A DNA stretch of 64,000 nucleotides from NCBI RefSeq assembly GCF_964340395.1, contig NC_135559.1, forward strand, positions 10,537,259-10,601,258, in the 5' to 3' direction. Shown here in pieces: positions 1 to 64,000 of the stretch. The notes under the pieces were generated by a model. The model saw only the letters and a list, made by a program, of their open reading frames with translations. It searched no databases and was not told the DNA's origin. The translations under genes and the position numbers were made by a program. Source of the stretch: Glandiceps talaboti (lineage: Eukaryota > Hemichordata > Enteropneusta > Spengelidae). Every line of letters begins with the position of its first letter. Position 1 is the first letter of the stretch.

Positions 1-2040
1 GAGCATGTCCATATTGTTTATTGAAGTTAAAATGTGTTGTTAGTTGCAGCATTAATAGTAATACTTTCGACACACTAGTAATTCGGTATGTATTTATTGC
101 TATATGGATGCCGAATGATTTCAGTTACTAATGCAATCGCTCTTGAAATCGGCCGATTCTGTGTCAAATGTGTGGAGGGCGGTGGAGGACTCCTTTGAAA
201 CCGACAAAGCCCAACTGTTGTCATACCACAACCCCCCCCCCTCCTCCCCCAAACGAAGACCCTTTCTCATATAAGCTATATCACAAAACTGTAGATTAAT
301 TCGAAAAGTCCCGGTTCGAGAACACAACGTGTGACGACAGAGGCGTTTAAACCTGTTATAACAAGTGGTACTCAATAACCTGAAGTAGCAAAGCAAGTGT
401 CACCTCGTATGGGACATCAAACGTGCAGCATTGTCAGCACAATCAGACTCTGACATGTTTTCAATCAACAGAAACCATGTCTTTATTCTGCAATAGTGTA
501 GCACTTACTGGATATCTTATTTTTGTTTGCTGAAGTTTAGTTGTTTGTTTTTGTACATGGTGAAATTATGATGAAAAGTATTCCCTATGGTCGTCTATGG
601 GAGTTGCCAGCCTGAAATGAAATCATTTGCGGTGTGATCATTTGGTGCGTAATATTGTTGAACAATCTTCGATATAGGTAATAAGTTTTCCATGTTATAG
701 ATATGATTTTGAACTCCAATGTTATTTATATTATTCTGAAATTAGTCAGTAAATGATGTTTTTGTTTTGTCTTAACCGGTATAAAACACGTTATCTTGTT
801 GTCGAGGTTGAAGAGCATTTGCTGGAGTTTAATTTTCTAGATATATTAAATCAATTGAAACATCCAAAGGCGAGAGAGTGGGTTGTGGAAGACCCTAATA
901 ACCTTGCCATGTGGATTATGTTAGAATTCTATTCAATAAACTTGCAAAAAATAAGGTGAATCAACTAAATAAATTAAATCTGATGACAACATGCTAATTT
1001 AGCACAGTGTAAAGTCAGCAGTTAGTATTTTGCCAGCTGTACCTTGCCCAAATGATGTATGTAATCGAATTCAAAATTTCAATATTTTGGGTTTTTTCTT
1101 TGTAGATATTTTCTCACACAATGTAAACAATCGCAGGTGACCTGCGGCTGTCGCTTCTTATTATATAGTTGTAGCATGTTACATGAAGTCTTTTTGTAGC
1201 GCACGTTATACAAACAAAGACAACTCTATTTATTCGACAGTTGGAGACTGTTACACGAAGTCTTCCAAGAGCACGACATACAAGCAAAGTCATTGCTATT
1301 CATTCTACAGTTGCAATGAAGGTAATCCTGCAATTTCTACAATCAGTAACCAGTGAAGCACTTGTACTGCTGTTGTATTAAAAGCGTGTTCTTAGTGATC
1401 TGGAATGTGTGGGTGTTCGTCATTGCATTATTTTATGTTTACAGTATGGAGGAGTAGAAATAATTGGTCGTATAGGTCAGGGGTCAGTCACCAGGTCACA
1501 ACAACATACTTGGTTGTCTTGGTGAACGTACGTGACTGGCAATCTTAAACGGGAGGACTATTCTTGCATACAATTGTACAGTAAGATTTGTAGTTAGCTT
1601 TAAATTTAATGAGCATGCGTCCCGGTGACTGGTCACGTTTTACAGTGACCAGCCATGCATGCTCAGTCATGAATGCTCTTTAATGCATCACAAGGTATGT
1701 ATGCCACTGCACCCTGACAGACCTTGTTTGTTTGGTTATGTGTTGTTTTTTCTTTCTCGTGTGTGTTGTTGTTCTTTTACGTTTGTTTCTGAAATAAAAA
1801 ATAAATAAAAAAAAGACCATATCGATTTCGACACAATTTGCCCTTTTCTGTTTTTTCCTCAAATCATGACAGTTTGACCGAGTACCTACACAGCAGGGAA
1901 CCACCGGTTCCAGTATGAGTAAACGACATATAACTCATTTTCTTTCCCAGCTATTAGGCCAGGTACGAGTGATAAAAATGATGAACGACCAGCTATTCGC
2001 AACTAGACAACAGGCGACGTTTCAAATGTGGTGCCTTGAA
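1..2040. other. Stretch without recognised genes
   Basis: AT-rich DNA. One imperfect hairpin at 1611-1664 (GAGCATGCG ends inverted, CTGGTCAC paired with GTGACCAG). No signal-peptide exon for gene 1 was found. Confidence 0.5.
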
Positions 2041-2042
2041 AA

Positions 2043-2900
2043 GTGCAACCGTCACAGTCTGGAAAATTTAAAAATTTAAAATTGGCACGATGGCTTGAAC
2101 AATTTGAGTGGATGAACATCCATACCATTGAAGGCAGCAAGTACCGTATTTACTGTGTATGGTGTCTATATTGTAAATTCTCGAAAGAGAAGTCTGAGTT
2201 CGCTTTTGAACGGGGACAATTGGTTGAAAAACAAACAAAACTTTAATGGAACACTCCATTTCGGTGACACACGTTCGAGCGAATTCAAAGACATATATTT
2301 AGTGAAATCAGCGGCTGCCAGCTCCCTTAGTAAAAGCCCTTGGTATAACTAGTACTTAATAGCAGAAATGAAAATAAAGATAAATATATATCTGATAGCC
2401 AATCAAGAACTGCCTATTTCCGAGTTATTGCTACTGATCAGAAAAATGGCGTCGGTATTGAATCCAACCTATGATAACATTCATAGATGCTCAAAAATGA
2501 CCGGAACAATTGGTGGACGAATCAGGAATGACTTAGCTAACGATATCAGAAATGAAGCTACATATATTTCTATTTTGATTGACGGCGACACTGATAGAAC
2601 TATGTAGGAGTGAGAAATAGACTACATGCGACGAGTAGACAAACCTCCTTGTGAACCCGTGGTGAATGTAGTGGGACAGAAGGAGGCTCAACACTGACAT
2701 GCCGATGGTGGTGTTTGTGTGACAAAAACTATATGTGACAAAATTGGTGAAAGTAATTAGAAGCAGAAACTTATCGGATTTGGAACAGATGGTGCGTCTG
2801 TACTGTCCATCTCGGTCGAAACAGGAATGTATACACTTTATCCAGGGAAAAGTAGGGCAATAATACCGTATCACGTCACTGTATTAAAGTTGTTAACATG
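2043..2900 (+). pseudogene. hAT-like transposase / ZNF862-type relic
   Basis: Across frames: ARWLEQFEWMNIHTIEGSKY, RIYCVWC (zinc-finger-like start), KEKSEFA, then ANDIRNEATYISILIDGDTD, GFGTDGASVL. The order of a TTF-type zinc finger followed by a DGxTD and a G(F)xxDGAS segment matches the hAT-derived ZNF862/KIAA1586-like group as I remember it. Stops and frameshifts are frequent, so it is inactive. Confidence 0.5.
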
Positions 2901-3399
2901 TTACGATGCTTACCATGAAGTATGTAAACTTTCTGTTGCATAACAGCAATATTATGAGGTTTGAAATTCGTTTATTATTTGCCGTGGAAACGGGTGTACA
3001 TATCCCGGGTATGTAGGGGATCGCGAAAGCCGAGTGAAGTCGAGGATATCAAGCTTTCCTGTGCTGAGACTAGGAAGCGGGCATTTGAACAACATTTCTA
3101 ACAACTAACGTTCACTGGGACTTGAAAAGCACAGATGTAGAGCCGAATTTCTTGTATAAATCAAGAAAATTGCAAGACAACCCTTACGGAAGGCATTCAG
3201 TTCAAATCTGGTTTCAAACGTTGTTCCGGTCACCCCTGAATTATTTTATGTTACAAACAATAACAGAGAAGAAGTTGGAAAAAAAAGTAATAGCAACAGG
3301 TCAGGAATTTCGTTTGCACGGCGCATACTACATTAGTTACGTATCTTACCCACAATTGATTACCAAATAAGAACTACTCAACGGCAACTTTGATGAAAA

Positions 3400-5375
3400 G
3401 TTTTTTTTTTCAAAGTAAGTTAGAAGAGAGTACAATTATAGATTGTTGTTACCAAGCCTTTGGTTTATTGTAGTATAAAACGAATCGATCACAGTACCCT
3501 GAATATCATCAACTCAAAACAGCGATACTTCTATTTTCCACCAGTGATGGAGGGCTGGTGTAAATGATACCTTTGACCCGGACAGTGTACATAGTTAAGC
3601 TACATTATACGTCTATACCTACGTATACGCAAGGTAAATTCTAAAGAGAAATTCCGAACAATGCTTTTATTGTGTACAGTCACGTTACGTACGTGCAATG
3701 ATTCGTTATATCAGTCATACCACAGAAGGCACTGTAATGTTGCAACAACTTGAAACGTTCAGTTCAAACGTAATATTTAATGCCTTTGTCTTGACAAAAT
3801 TTGTCACTTCCTATGTGTGTTACACTTGTGAATGTTCTTTAGCGCCAGGTAAACAGACTGATTAAGATAATGATTGGTTCAATACGATCGGGTGCTCAAA
3901 TGTAACACTTAGTAACAGACACTGACATCGGTGGCGTAGAACAAGACAGGGATAACCCCTCTGTTAAAGGTTAGAGGTTATGCCGATTTGTTTTGGGCCA
4001 TTAACATTGTGTGTTAGGCTTTTTTAGTCGAGTGTTTTAGAATCCACTTTTTAAATAATGATTTTCCACAATCCTGGGTACACTTACGTACTTTGAAATC
4101 GTAAAAGGGTATACACTAGGTTTGTAATCATCTCCCTTCCCCTTATCAATACAGGGGAAAATACGTCGAGAGTTCGCCTTGTTTGATAAAAACCTGAAAA
4201 TGAAAAAGGATATAAATGCGGTGGATTCATTCGCTTTCACTTGGCATTGATCCCACCTTAGGCGGAAATGACGTACGAGACTTGCCAGGCAACTTCCAAT
4301 AAGCATCCATCAATTACATCAAGCCTTCATCAAAGACATAGGCCCCTTTAACATTCCCTTAATTGGTTTATTTTTGTGTGAATGGATGGATGAAATGGGT
4401 TTATATTTTTTTTTATTTTGTCCCAGAAGATCAAGGTCAAGATAGATCGAATATCGATATAGCAGCATTAAAATCACACTTATGTACGAAAAATAAGACA
4501 ATCGAAATGGTGGATATTACAACAAATATGACATCTATTCAGTAAAATAGTGATATAAACATCAACATAAAAGAGTCTACAATATAATACAAAAAATACC
4601 TTTCCATTTTTGAAATTTGAGGTCAAGGTCAATTTCAAAGGTCAGGGTTTGTATAAATGCCTAACTTGACAGTATGGAGGTAAATACCTGCATGGAATCT
4701 CTATGTATTACAGTTTTTAAGTTATGATGTAAATCGTAATTTGTCATTAAAATATGGCTGTCATTCATTAATCAGTTGTTATGAGCATCAGTGGTAATGC
4801 ATGGGTTTATTCTCGTATTCTGGATTACCTGTTAACAATAGAAGCGAAACGTTTATATACCACATAGTTAAACAACATTTTTAGTTTGTGTCTACCAGAG
4901 TAAGATAAGAACGAACAACGCCCAGCTTTCGTCTTTATAGTAAGCCCACTTTATGGAATGAGATCACTTGTTCAATGTAGGATAAAAGAAACCTAAATTC
5001 TTATACTTATTAGGTCTCAGACTACTCCCCCATCCGTGTGAATAATTGGCCAAAATTGAAAATTGCTTCAAACCAGACAATCAAATTAGTCTAGTAGTAT
5101 GTAGTGTTATCAATATAAAGCAAGTATGTAGAGTGTAAAAAAAAATTGTTAGTTTAGTGCCATGCATTTACTATTATAGCAAAACAAGAAATATTTGTAC
5201 TTAGGGGTACAAACATCTACACAGATTTTGTAGGGCGAGTACTAAAATGGCTCACCCCCCCCCCCATCCCCGAAGTAAAAGAATTTATCTTTTTATCCTT
5301 CATTGAACTAATGATGTCGCCCCTAATACATTCTTTTAATTACCCTTTTAATTCATTTTCATCAACATTGTACAG
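3400..5375. other. Stretch before exon A1 without recognised genes
   Basis: AT-rich DNA. It holds several AGGTCA-type half-sites at 4429-4440 and 4618-4645. Part of it is presumably the intron preceding A1, which must be phase 1. Confidence 0.45.
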
Positions 5376-22738
<17,363 letters not shown>

Positions 22739-22763
22739 CCAACATTTCTTTTATTTTGGGAAA

Positions 22764-22769
22764 AATAAA
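22764..22769 (+). terminator. Polyadenylation signal AATAAA for gene 1
   Basis: Canonical AATAAA starting 26 bases after the TAA stop. With no donor left in exon B5 this is the likely 3' end. A possible former downstream exon begins after TTTTTTAG at about 23067 (short frame ending in TGA), but nothing joins to it now. Confidence 0.55.
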
Positions 22770-22774
22770 CAAAT

Positions 22775-22912
22775 TGTGTCTTTCTGATAATCCAATCCGG
22801 CCGTTGTGCCGTTCTGATCCGAGCCAGGGGTAATAATTGTAAAGTGCTTTGAGCACGGCGTGGGAAAGCGCTATATAAGAACCCAACATTATTATTATTA
22901 TTATTTCAAAAG
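22775..22912 (+). mobile_element. SINE/LINE 3'-tail-like element ending in (TTA)n
   Basis: It contains a GTAAAGTGCTTTGAGCAC segment and an AAAGCGCTATATAAGAA segment ending in an ATT/TTA repeat, the tail typical of L2-mobilised SINEs in many animals. It lies directly behind the gene 1 stop codon. Family assignment is from memory of this tail pattern. Confidence 0.55.
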
Positions 22913-23753
22913 GTTGGCCTTACACCAAGCTCTACCCTCCCGTCGTGTATTTACTATTAAAAAAGTAATTATTTCACAATTTTTAAAAGCTCCGAACTCT
23001 TAATTTTGAGCTTTGACTGATGAAATTAGAATGATCTTGTCATCTTTCAAATTGTTTGCTTTTTTAGGCGTTGTCGAAGAAAAAGTAATCATAACAACCA
23101 GACGATGACGCAACCAGTGTTAACGAAGACGACGTTGCCAGAACCCGACGTATACGAAACTAGAATGTGATATTATAGATTCTTTTCAATCTGAGACAAA
23201 TCTTTGGCGATGCAGCCACAGATGATGTAACCTACAGATTAGTCATTAGCTTTCAAATCTGTCAATCAGTCCAATATATGAATACGATGATCCAAATGTT
23301 TAGCACAACTTTCTTATACAGCATCAACACCTTATTACATTACACAAAAAGTCCAATTTACACACCTTTACCCAACCTTTTCCCTACCTGTGACCCACCT
23401 AACCACCATCTCTGTCCTGGGGTAGTACAAGACCCAGTACCACTTTTGACTGTCTACAACCCCCCAGGTGAGAGATCACCTGGGGTAAATTAAGTCAAAG
23501 GTGGAACTTCGTCTCATACTCACCACATTTACACATCCTCTGTCCAAGTTTTTCCCCGGTAGAAAGACATGGTCAAATATGACTTTTCGTATAGTATTAC
23601 ATGTAAATTATGTTTTACCTCCAAATTCTACCATCCAGTCTGGAAGTAGGTCATAACTACACCGTTTTACATTAACTGAATGTTACAAGATACAAGAAAA
23701 CATTATTAACTCTGTACAGAGAAATTATTGTGGTCGTAAAATAAAACTACAAT
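22913..23753. other. Intergenic stretch without recognised genes
   Basis: AT-rich DNA. The only point of note is a possible relic acceptor and short frame at about 23067. ORFs here lack domain signatures. Confidence 0.5.
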
Positions 23754-24170
23754 AATACACATACAGTAATACACCTGATATAAACCACCTAATGTACGGA
23801 ATACACATACAGTAATACACCTGATATAAACCACCTAATGTACAGAATACACATACAGTAATACACCTGATATAAACCACCTAATGTACAGAATACACAT
23901 ACAGTAATATACCTGACATAAACCACCTAATGTACAGAATACACATACAGTAATACACCTGACGTAAACCACCTAATGTACAGAATACACATACAGTAAT
24001 ACACCTGACGTAAACCACCTAATGTACAGAATACACATACAATCATACACCTGATATAAACCACCTAATGTACAGAATACACATACAGTAATACCCCTTG
24101 ATATAAACCACCTAATGTACAGAATACACATACAGTAATACACCTGACATAAATCACCTAATGTAGAGAA
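23754..24170. repeat. Minisatellite: nine copies of a 46-bp unit
   Basis: The unit starts AATACACATACAGTAATACA and ends CACCTAATGTACAG. Copies start about every 46 bases and differ at a few positions. Confidence 0.92.
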
Positions 24171-24780
24171 ATGAACATACATACACAACAGAGTAGCATC
24201 ACTGAAGTTGAAAAGTCAACAGTTCTTGATGGCATGTTAAAATCTTTTCACCTTAAATTATCAAAAATGTTGATTATATTAGGGATAAAACTTGTTTTTG
24301 CTCTCATTGTTCTAATTTTTGGAGCACGAAATCGACGATCACGTGGACGTAATTCAAAAAATTCAGTTAAAACATGGTACTTATCACAATGACTTATCAT
24401 TGCCGTCACCTTCCTTTTGACCCTGCAAGTATATAATTCATTTAAACGTGATTGTTTTACACCGATAACTGTTGTGCTTATAATTGGGTCATCCTATGTG
24501 TTGGTAATGATCACATGATTTAAAAGCCCATGACTATGTAATTCCCACAAATCAGGGGTGTTGCACCTTCACAAACAAATTTCCCCTTTCATTTTAAGTA
24601 CACCATGACGTAAAGAGGCCATAAAACTGCTCTTACCAAACCATGGTGTGTAATACAAGTCTCTGCTGTTCCAACATGCTGAGTCAAGTGTTTCCTCACC
24701 GAATACCCGATAATAAAGCAATCGCAAGGTGTACAAGTTTATTAGACCAGCTCCTCTGAATCAGACTGGGTTATAAATAA

Positions 24781-25142
24781 CAAAAACCTACGCCTCTAGA
24801 ACTTCATGGAAATAACCTCGTTTCAAAGCCTGACGTCACTTCCGTTGAGAAGTAAGGTGGGAAATATTCCTGATAGAGTTATCACATTTATATTCAAAGG
24901 TTTTTGATATTTACAAGCATCAGGAATATTTTGTAATTCAGTTTATATTTGGAATTATAATTTACAAATATTTTCAAAAGCCTACGCCTCTAGAACTTCA
25001 AGGACAATAACCTCGTTTCAAAGCCTGACGTCACTTCCGTTGAGAAGTAAAGCGGAAATCATTCCTGATAGATTTATCATATTTATATTCAAGAATTTTG
25101 ATGTGTGTAAGTATCCAGAATATTTCGTAATTCAGTTTATAT
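24781..25142. repeat. Tandem duplication of a ~190-bp unit
   Basis: A block starting CCTACGCCTCTAGAACTTCA and containing CCTGACGTCACTTCCGTTGA is present twice, at about 24787 and 24981, with roughly 85-90% identity judged by eye. Confidence 0.8.
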
Positions 25143-25977
25143 GGAGTCTCATGGAAGTTTAGTCTGTAGAGTACGACGTGACGGGGCGCCCTCACACATT
25201 GGTCAGCCCCTCACAGTAGACCGGTGAGGGTGGAGCGACACGACGTATCTTACAAAGTGTAATGTAAATTTCTGGGGTTTGCTTATTCTCATGCATTTGC
25301 AGACATCTGATATATGTGAAATTTTATCACGTTCATAACGGTCACTTGACTGATCTTGACCATGTGGGTGTGAAACCCACGCATTCGGAATAAGATTCAG
25401 TATTTTACCAGAGTCTGTCAAAAACATTAGTATACGTTATTACTGGGTTTCAAAGCTGCCGGCTGTGCTAGATGACGTTAGTAGTCACTTTTGTTCAATA
25501 TATGAATTAGCAAGTAGGCCAGGGTGGCGCATTTTTGTTTCTGTTCCTGGTTGTCTCTGTTATACTAACGCCAACTGTGTTATGTGTTATATTAATATGC
25601 CAGCCACAAAGGAAACAAAATAATATAATAAGTGTATAATCTCAAAATATCTGTTAGTGGAGTTATTGGGGGTACTATTCAGTGAGGCTCAGGACGTCGT
25701 GTTGTACTTTTGCAACTATATAACTTTATTTACATAATGTTGACATATTGAATATTTTAAGCTACAGTATGAATAATACCATGTCCATTTAGAACAAACA
25801 ATATGGAATATATACGTTGGTCGTGCTATGTCACAACAACACGGGTCTACGTCACTCGCGGTTCTACTGTTTTCGAAATATGAGTCAAAACGTTCAAAAT
25901 TACCATTACTTTCCCTAATTTTGTCTTTGATATTATTGGCACTGTATAATATGTTAACATTATTCTCAAATATTGTT

Positions 25978-26098
25978 CTTCATTCAACCGGAAAATACTC
26001 GTGACCTAAGGGGTTATCGCTAAGGGTCGATGGAAGAGTAGTAACAAAGACCCCTTGGGTCACTCGTATTTTCCTTGGCTGAACGAAGGAAAATATTG
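25978..26098. repeat. Foldback element with ~38-bp arms
   Basis: The left arm holds GGAAAATACTCGTGACC and the right arm its near-exact reverse complement. Similarity continues outward (TTCATTCA versus TTCGTTCA) and inward (AAGGGGT). A MITE-like hairpin with no coding content. Confidence 0.65.
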
Positions 26099-26415
26099 GG
26101 GAATAACATCTAATTATCGCCCTTAATCCCAGACTCAGTTATGTTACCATTTCTACATGTACATCATTCAATTGAGTAATTTTGATGAGTTATTTACTAT
26201 TTTTTTCTATGTCATTATTGTCTTACAATAAATACTATTGGTTAGTGGAAATGTTTGTCAAAAACGACTTTGACTGTATGTTTTCAAGGCACAGTTGGTT
26301 CGGTTCTCGATAAACGTCCATGAATATTATTGAGTCATTCGCATAATTTAATGATGTTACGCAATATCTTGAAAAAAAAACCACTAATCTTCTGCTAATC
26401 TTAGTCGGTTACTTA

Positions 26416-26470
26416 GACTCTCGCCGCTGTGGCCTCTGCCGCCTACGAGACCTACCCAAGCGAGAGTCTG
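26416..26470 (-). mobile_element. Micro-MITE with AGACTCTCG ends, copy 1
   Basis: The ends AGACTCTCG and CGAGAGTCT are inverted. On the minus strand it reads TTGGGTAGGTCTCGTA then CAGCGGCGAGAGTCT, homologous to the copy at 26727 in the opposite orientation. Confidence 0.6.
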
Positions 26471-26726
26471 CAGAAACGAGATAACGAGATTCAAATACAA
26501 CACATCTGCCCAGGAAGTAGCTTCTAGAAAAGTGCATGTTGGAGAATACTTCACGTCCAATATTGCAGGCTAAACTATATAGGTACTTTCTCGACAGGTT
26601 TCCACTTCTCAAGCAAGTGATGCATCTTAATTACAACAACAAAAAGCCCCGTAAGCCCATTTTTATGACTTGGAATAAGTGTACTGTATGACGTCCGGAG
26701 TGGGGTACTTGGAATATGGTTTCCCC

Positions 26727-26777
26727 AGACTCTCGTCTGGGTGGTCTCGTAAAAGAGCCCCCAGCGGTGAGAGTCTG
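26727..26777 (+). mobile_element. Micro-MITE with AGACTCTCG ends, copy 2
   Basis: The ends AGACTCTCG and GAGAGTCT are inverted, with TGGGTGGTCTCGTA and CCAGCGGTGAGAGTCT inside, matching copy 1 read on the other strand. Confidence 0.6.
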
Positions 26778-27528
26778 GATAACCAACGAGACTAGAAAAT
26801 TTCAAATTTGTACATATGATAACAAGGCATGAATATCATACGGTAGTAAAGTTTGTTAATGTAACTTATTGAAATGATTCATTTTCATAATTAACAATGA
26901 TATTTCGGAATTAGACATGACATTATGAATGCTTGCTTCAACCTTCTATACTTTGATGTACATATATTGATTTTTTACTCTTAGTTTCTAACCCTAGTTT
27001 TTTGAATTTTGATTCCCCAGGGTACGCTTGACCTGTACCCATTACCCAGTAAGTAGCCCCGGGGATGTGGGGCCGGGGGGATTATAAAAAATTCTAGTCA
27101 GACCGCTCCACTCGATGAGGTCACAGTCTCACAGACAATGTACGACGTCACCCGTCTACTTAATATATAGCCTCACTCTTGTGGAGTCAGCTGTCATATG
27201 ATATATGTTTAACTTGAAAGTATAATTTAGTTCAGAGAGAAATTTAAACTTTCTTTGAGAGAACATTTTGTGATTAACTTTTAAGGGTCAGCGAGTATCC
27301 ATACGTTTGTGTTATTAGGCATTCATAGTCGAGGTGGTGTGCATACCTTTGATGTAAACATACAAGTTATTCGATTCTCGCTATTGGTAACCGGAACGGC
27401 TTCGTCTGTACGTTATATGTTTATGCCCCCGAGCAGTTACTACATCGAAGGTAACTCATTTTGTCGACCAATACTTTGCTATTCGATAACGTTTACAGTG
27501 AGAATGGTCGAGAGGTAAAAAGAATGAA

Positions 27529-27858
<330 letters not shown>

Positions 27859-28670
27859 ACATGTATGGGCAAATCTGGAGCATCTGGGAGGGAGCGAGAC
27901 ATTGGAACGATACAGTCAGAGAAAAGTTGGGAGGGAAACTGAGAAAGGTGGAGAGAGGCAGAAGCTAGAGATCAAAAGGTAGCTGTAATTGAATACGACT
28001 CTTCATTACAAAAGCGTGACGTGACATATACTTGGTGGTTTAAGGGTACAGAGTGTCTGCTTCGATAGTTGCTCCTCATTGGAATGGTGATATAATTATC
28101 TTTTTTCACATAAATAAATCACACTGTCTCATTCAATGGACACCTATCACAAAGGTAATACTAACTATCCTACATTTAAATGTGAAATCACAAAAACCGC
28201 AGTACAATGGTAGCAGTGTTCTATCACCTAATATGTAAACAACTGAATGAAGAAAACGTTGTTTACTTTGCGGTCATTTTCCGCTATACTACATGCAATG
28301 GGGTCATGGTGTTCCCTGTCTGTCCCGAGACATACATGTATTATGCAATGACTTACTATCACACTTCACTTTCGGACCAAGATCAGAAAATGTAACCTGA
28401 TTACAAATTTACTCCATACTGGGAAAAACAACATGTAGATTTTACTGATTTAGAAAAAAAAGACACATTTGTTATTTATTTTTAGAATGAAATTTAGATG
28501 CATCAAAATGCTCCCATTCTATAGTTGGCGTTGATAAAACTGCCAGTTAAAAATCATCTTCAAAGTTGATATTGGAAACAGTTGGGAATAACCCGGATGG
28601 GAGATAATAGATGTGACGTGTCCCTCGTGTATCTACATTCAATGAATTCCAGTGAGAGTATACGTAGAAG

Positions 28671-28678
28671 CTATAAAT
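28671..28678 (+). promoter_or_regulatory. Candidate TATA box for gene 2
   Basis: CTATAAAT lies 235 bases upstream of the gene 2 start codon, and an initiator-like TCACTGTC lies about 20 bases downstream. The AT-rich background makes this tentative. Confidence 0.35.
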
Positions 28679-28905
28679 TATTCAACAGTTCTCACTGTCA
28701 CTGCACATTGTTATAACAGTAAGTAACAAAAGACAGCTTTCCCATTCTGAACTTCAACACAACGGTCAGAAGATGAATGCAAATTTACATAACAATACAT
28801 GAATTTCTAAACACACCTTCGCCATTTTAGCTGCTTGGTCGAGCTTGGGAAATGCAAAAATTGGCAGTGTTGTATGAGCCCAAGTGTAACAGGAGGTTAG
28901 CAAAC

Positions 28906-63307
<34,402 letters not shown>

Positions 63308-64000
63308 GTATGTTTGATATGTATGTATTTTTATCATGTATGGATGCTATGTAAATCAGCAAAAAACTAAAGCTTTCCTGTATCTTGATAAAGTCGGTAA
63401 AGGAAGCCATAGAGACCATTATGGTAGGCATTAGATCTCGTGTACAGTTGGAAACTGGCTTGTATCTTACACAACAGAGATTAATCCGGACTTGCTCATT
63501 AATAATGTACGTCGTACCGTTTATCTACATTATCAGAACATCAAAAAATTGACTTTATGCGACTTCGTACCTCTTCGCATAATCTTGCCATTGAGACCGG
63601 CCGATGGACTCTACCAATTACATCATGAGGACCACATATTTGTAGGTATACGGCGTACAACGTTAGGCTCATGTAATGCCGAATTGTCCACAGTTTGATT
63701 ATATAAGACAAGCCAACAGTGTCAGCTTTGTTTCATTAATCAAAAGACGTTTTTTCTGTATTAAAATCGGATATTGTTGCCATGGTGAAAAGCTCATCAA
63801 ACCAGCTTAAAATTTACGGCCATAGATAATCTCAAAACGCTTATTATAGCTTTCCCCCCCCTCCATCCATGTATGAAAATGTCCATATTCCCTTGGCGTA
63901 AATCCCAAGTGTTTAACATTTCAGTGTGTCTGAACTGTTAATGATTGACTTTTATTGCAATGTGTCAAACTTATGTTAGCCCTATGGTATGTGTATCTGT
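63308..64000. other. Start of the intron after C11; no sushi exon visible
   Basis: In gene 1 the sushi exon follows A11 after 361 bases. No exon with the sushi cysteine/Trp pattern is visible in these 693 bases. It may lie further downstream. Confidence 0.5.

Noticed and set aside
753-959. 68-codon frame as first exon of gene 1
   Set aside because: No signal peptide pattern and no phase-1 donor at its end; it does not join sensibly to exon A1.
4429-4645. Cluster of AGGTCA / TCAAGGTCA nuclear-receptor-like half-sites
   Set aside because: Such words are common in AT-rich repeats and there is no mapped promoter nearby, so a regulatory call is not supported.
23067-23110. Possible extra terminal exon of gene 1 after TTTTTTAG
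   Set aside because: The acceptor and phase would fit, but exon B5 has no donor and the frame is only about a dozen residues; kept only as a note.
24171-24392. 73-codon frame with a hydrophobic stretch and an Arg-rich end
   Set aside because: It starts in the minisatellite border, has no homologue I recognise and no gene context.

Overview
The window is animal nuclear DNA: AT-rich, intron-rich, packed with microsatellites, short foldback elements and decayed retrotransposons, with no operons and no long bacterial-type ORFs. The coding content is a tandem family of LRP-like proteins (YWTD beta-propellers plus EGF-like and sushi/CCP domains). This fits a marine invertebrate such as a hemichordate, lancelet or lophotrochozoan; I cannot place it more precisely from sequence alone.

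Gene 1 (exons from 5376 to 22738, + strand; its 5' end is not found in the window). Twelve exons, A1 to A12, encode one complete module: YWTD propeller I, EGF-like, YWTD propeller II, second EGF-like, sushi. They total 2103 nt, exactly 701 codons, bounded by phase-1 introns on both sides. A second module starts (B1 to B5) but stops after its first EGF-like domain. The splice donor used at the equivalent place in A5 and C5 is missing there and TAA follows, with AATAAA 26 bases further on. The visible product is 1038 residues with no membrane segment after the last domain.

Gene 2 (28906 to beyond 64000, + strand). A short exon encodes a start codon and signal peptide. A 25.3-kb intron follows, then exons C1 to C11, collinear with A1 to A11. 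The sushi exon and anything after it lie outside the window. The first ten introns inside the module keep the same positions and phases as in gene 1. Exon 5, and exon 7 with its upstream intron, are far more alike between copies than the rest.

Other regions. 1-5375 holds a decayed hAT/ZNF862-like transposase relic. 22739-28900 holds a SINE-like tail, a 46-bp minisatellite, a 190-bp tandem duplication, several foldback elements and a long GA/GACA tract. The 25-kb intron of gene 2 holds two degraded LINE fragments, a MITE family, a perfect 154-bp foldback with a 9-bp target duplication, two identical 259-bp copies in opposite orientation, and very small hairpin insertions of 23-35 bp flanked by 8-bp target duplications. 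One of these hairpins sits inside a LINE. Another has a related empty site elsewhere in the window. These micro-hairpins are the most unusual signal I found.
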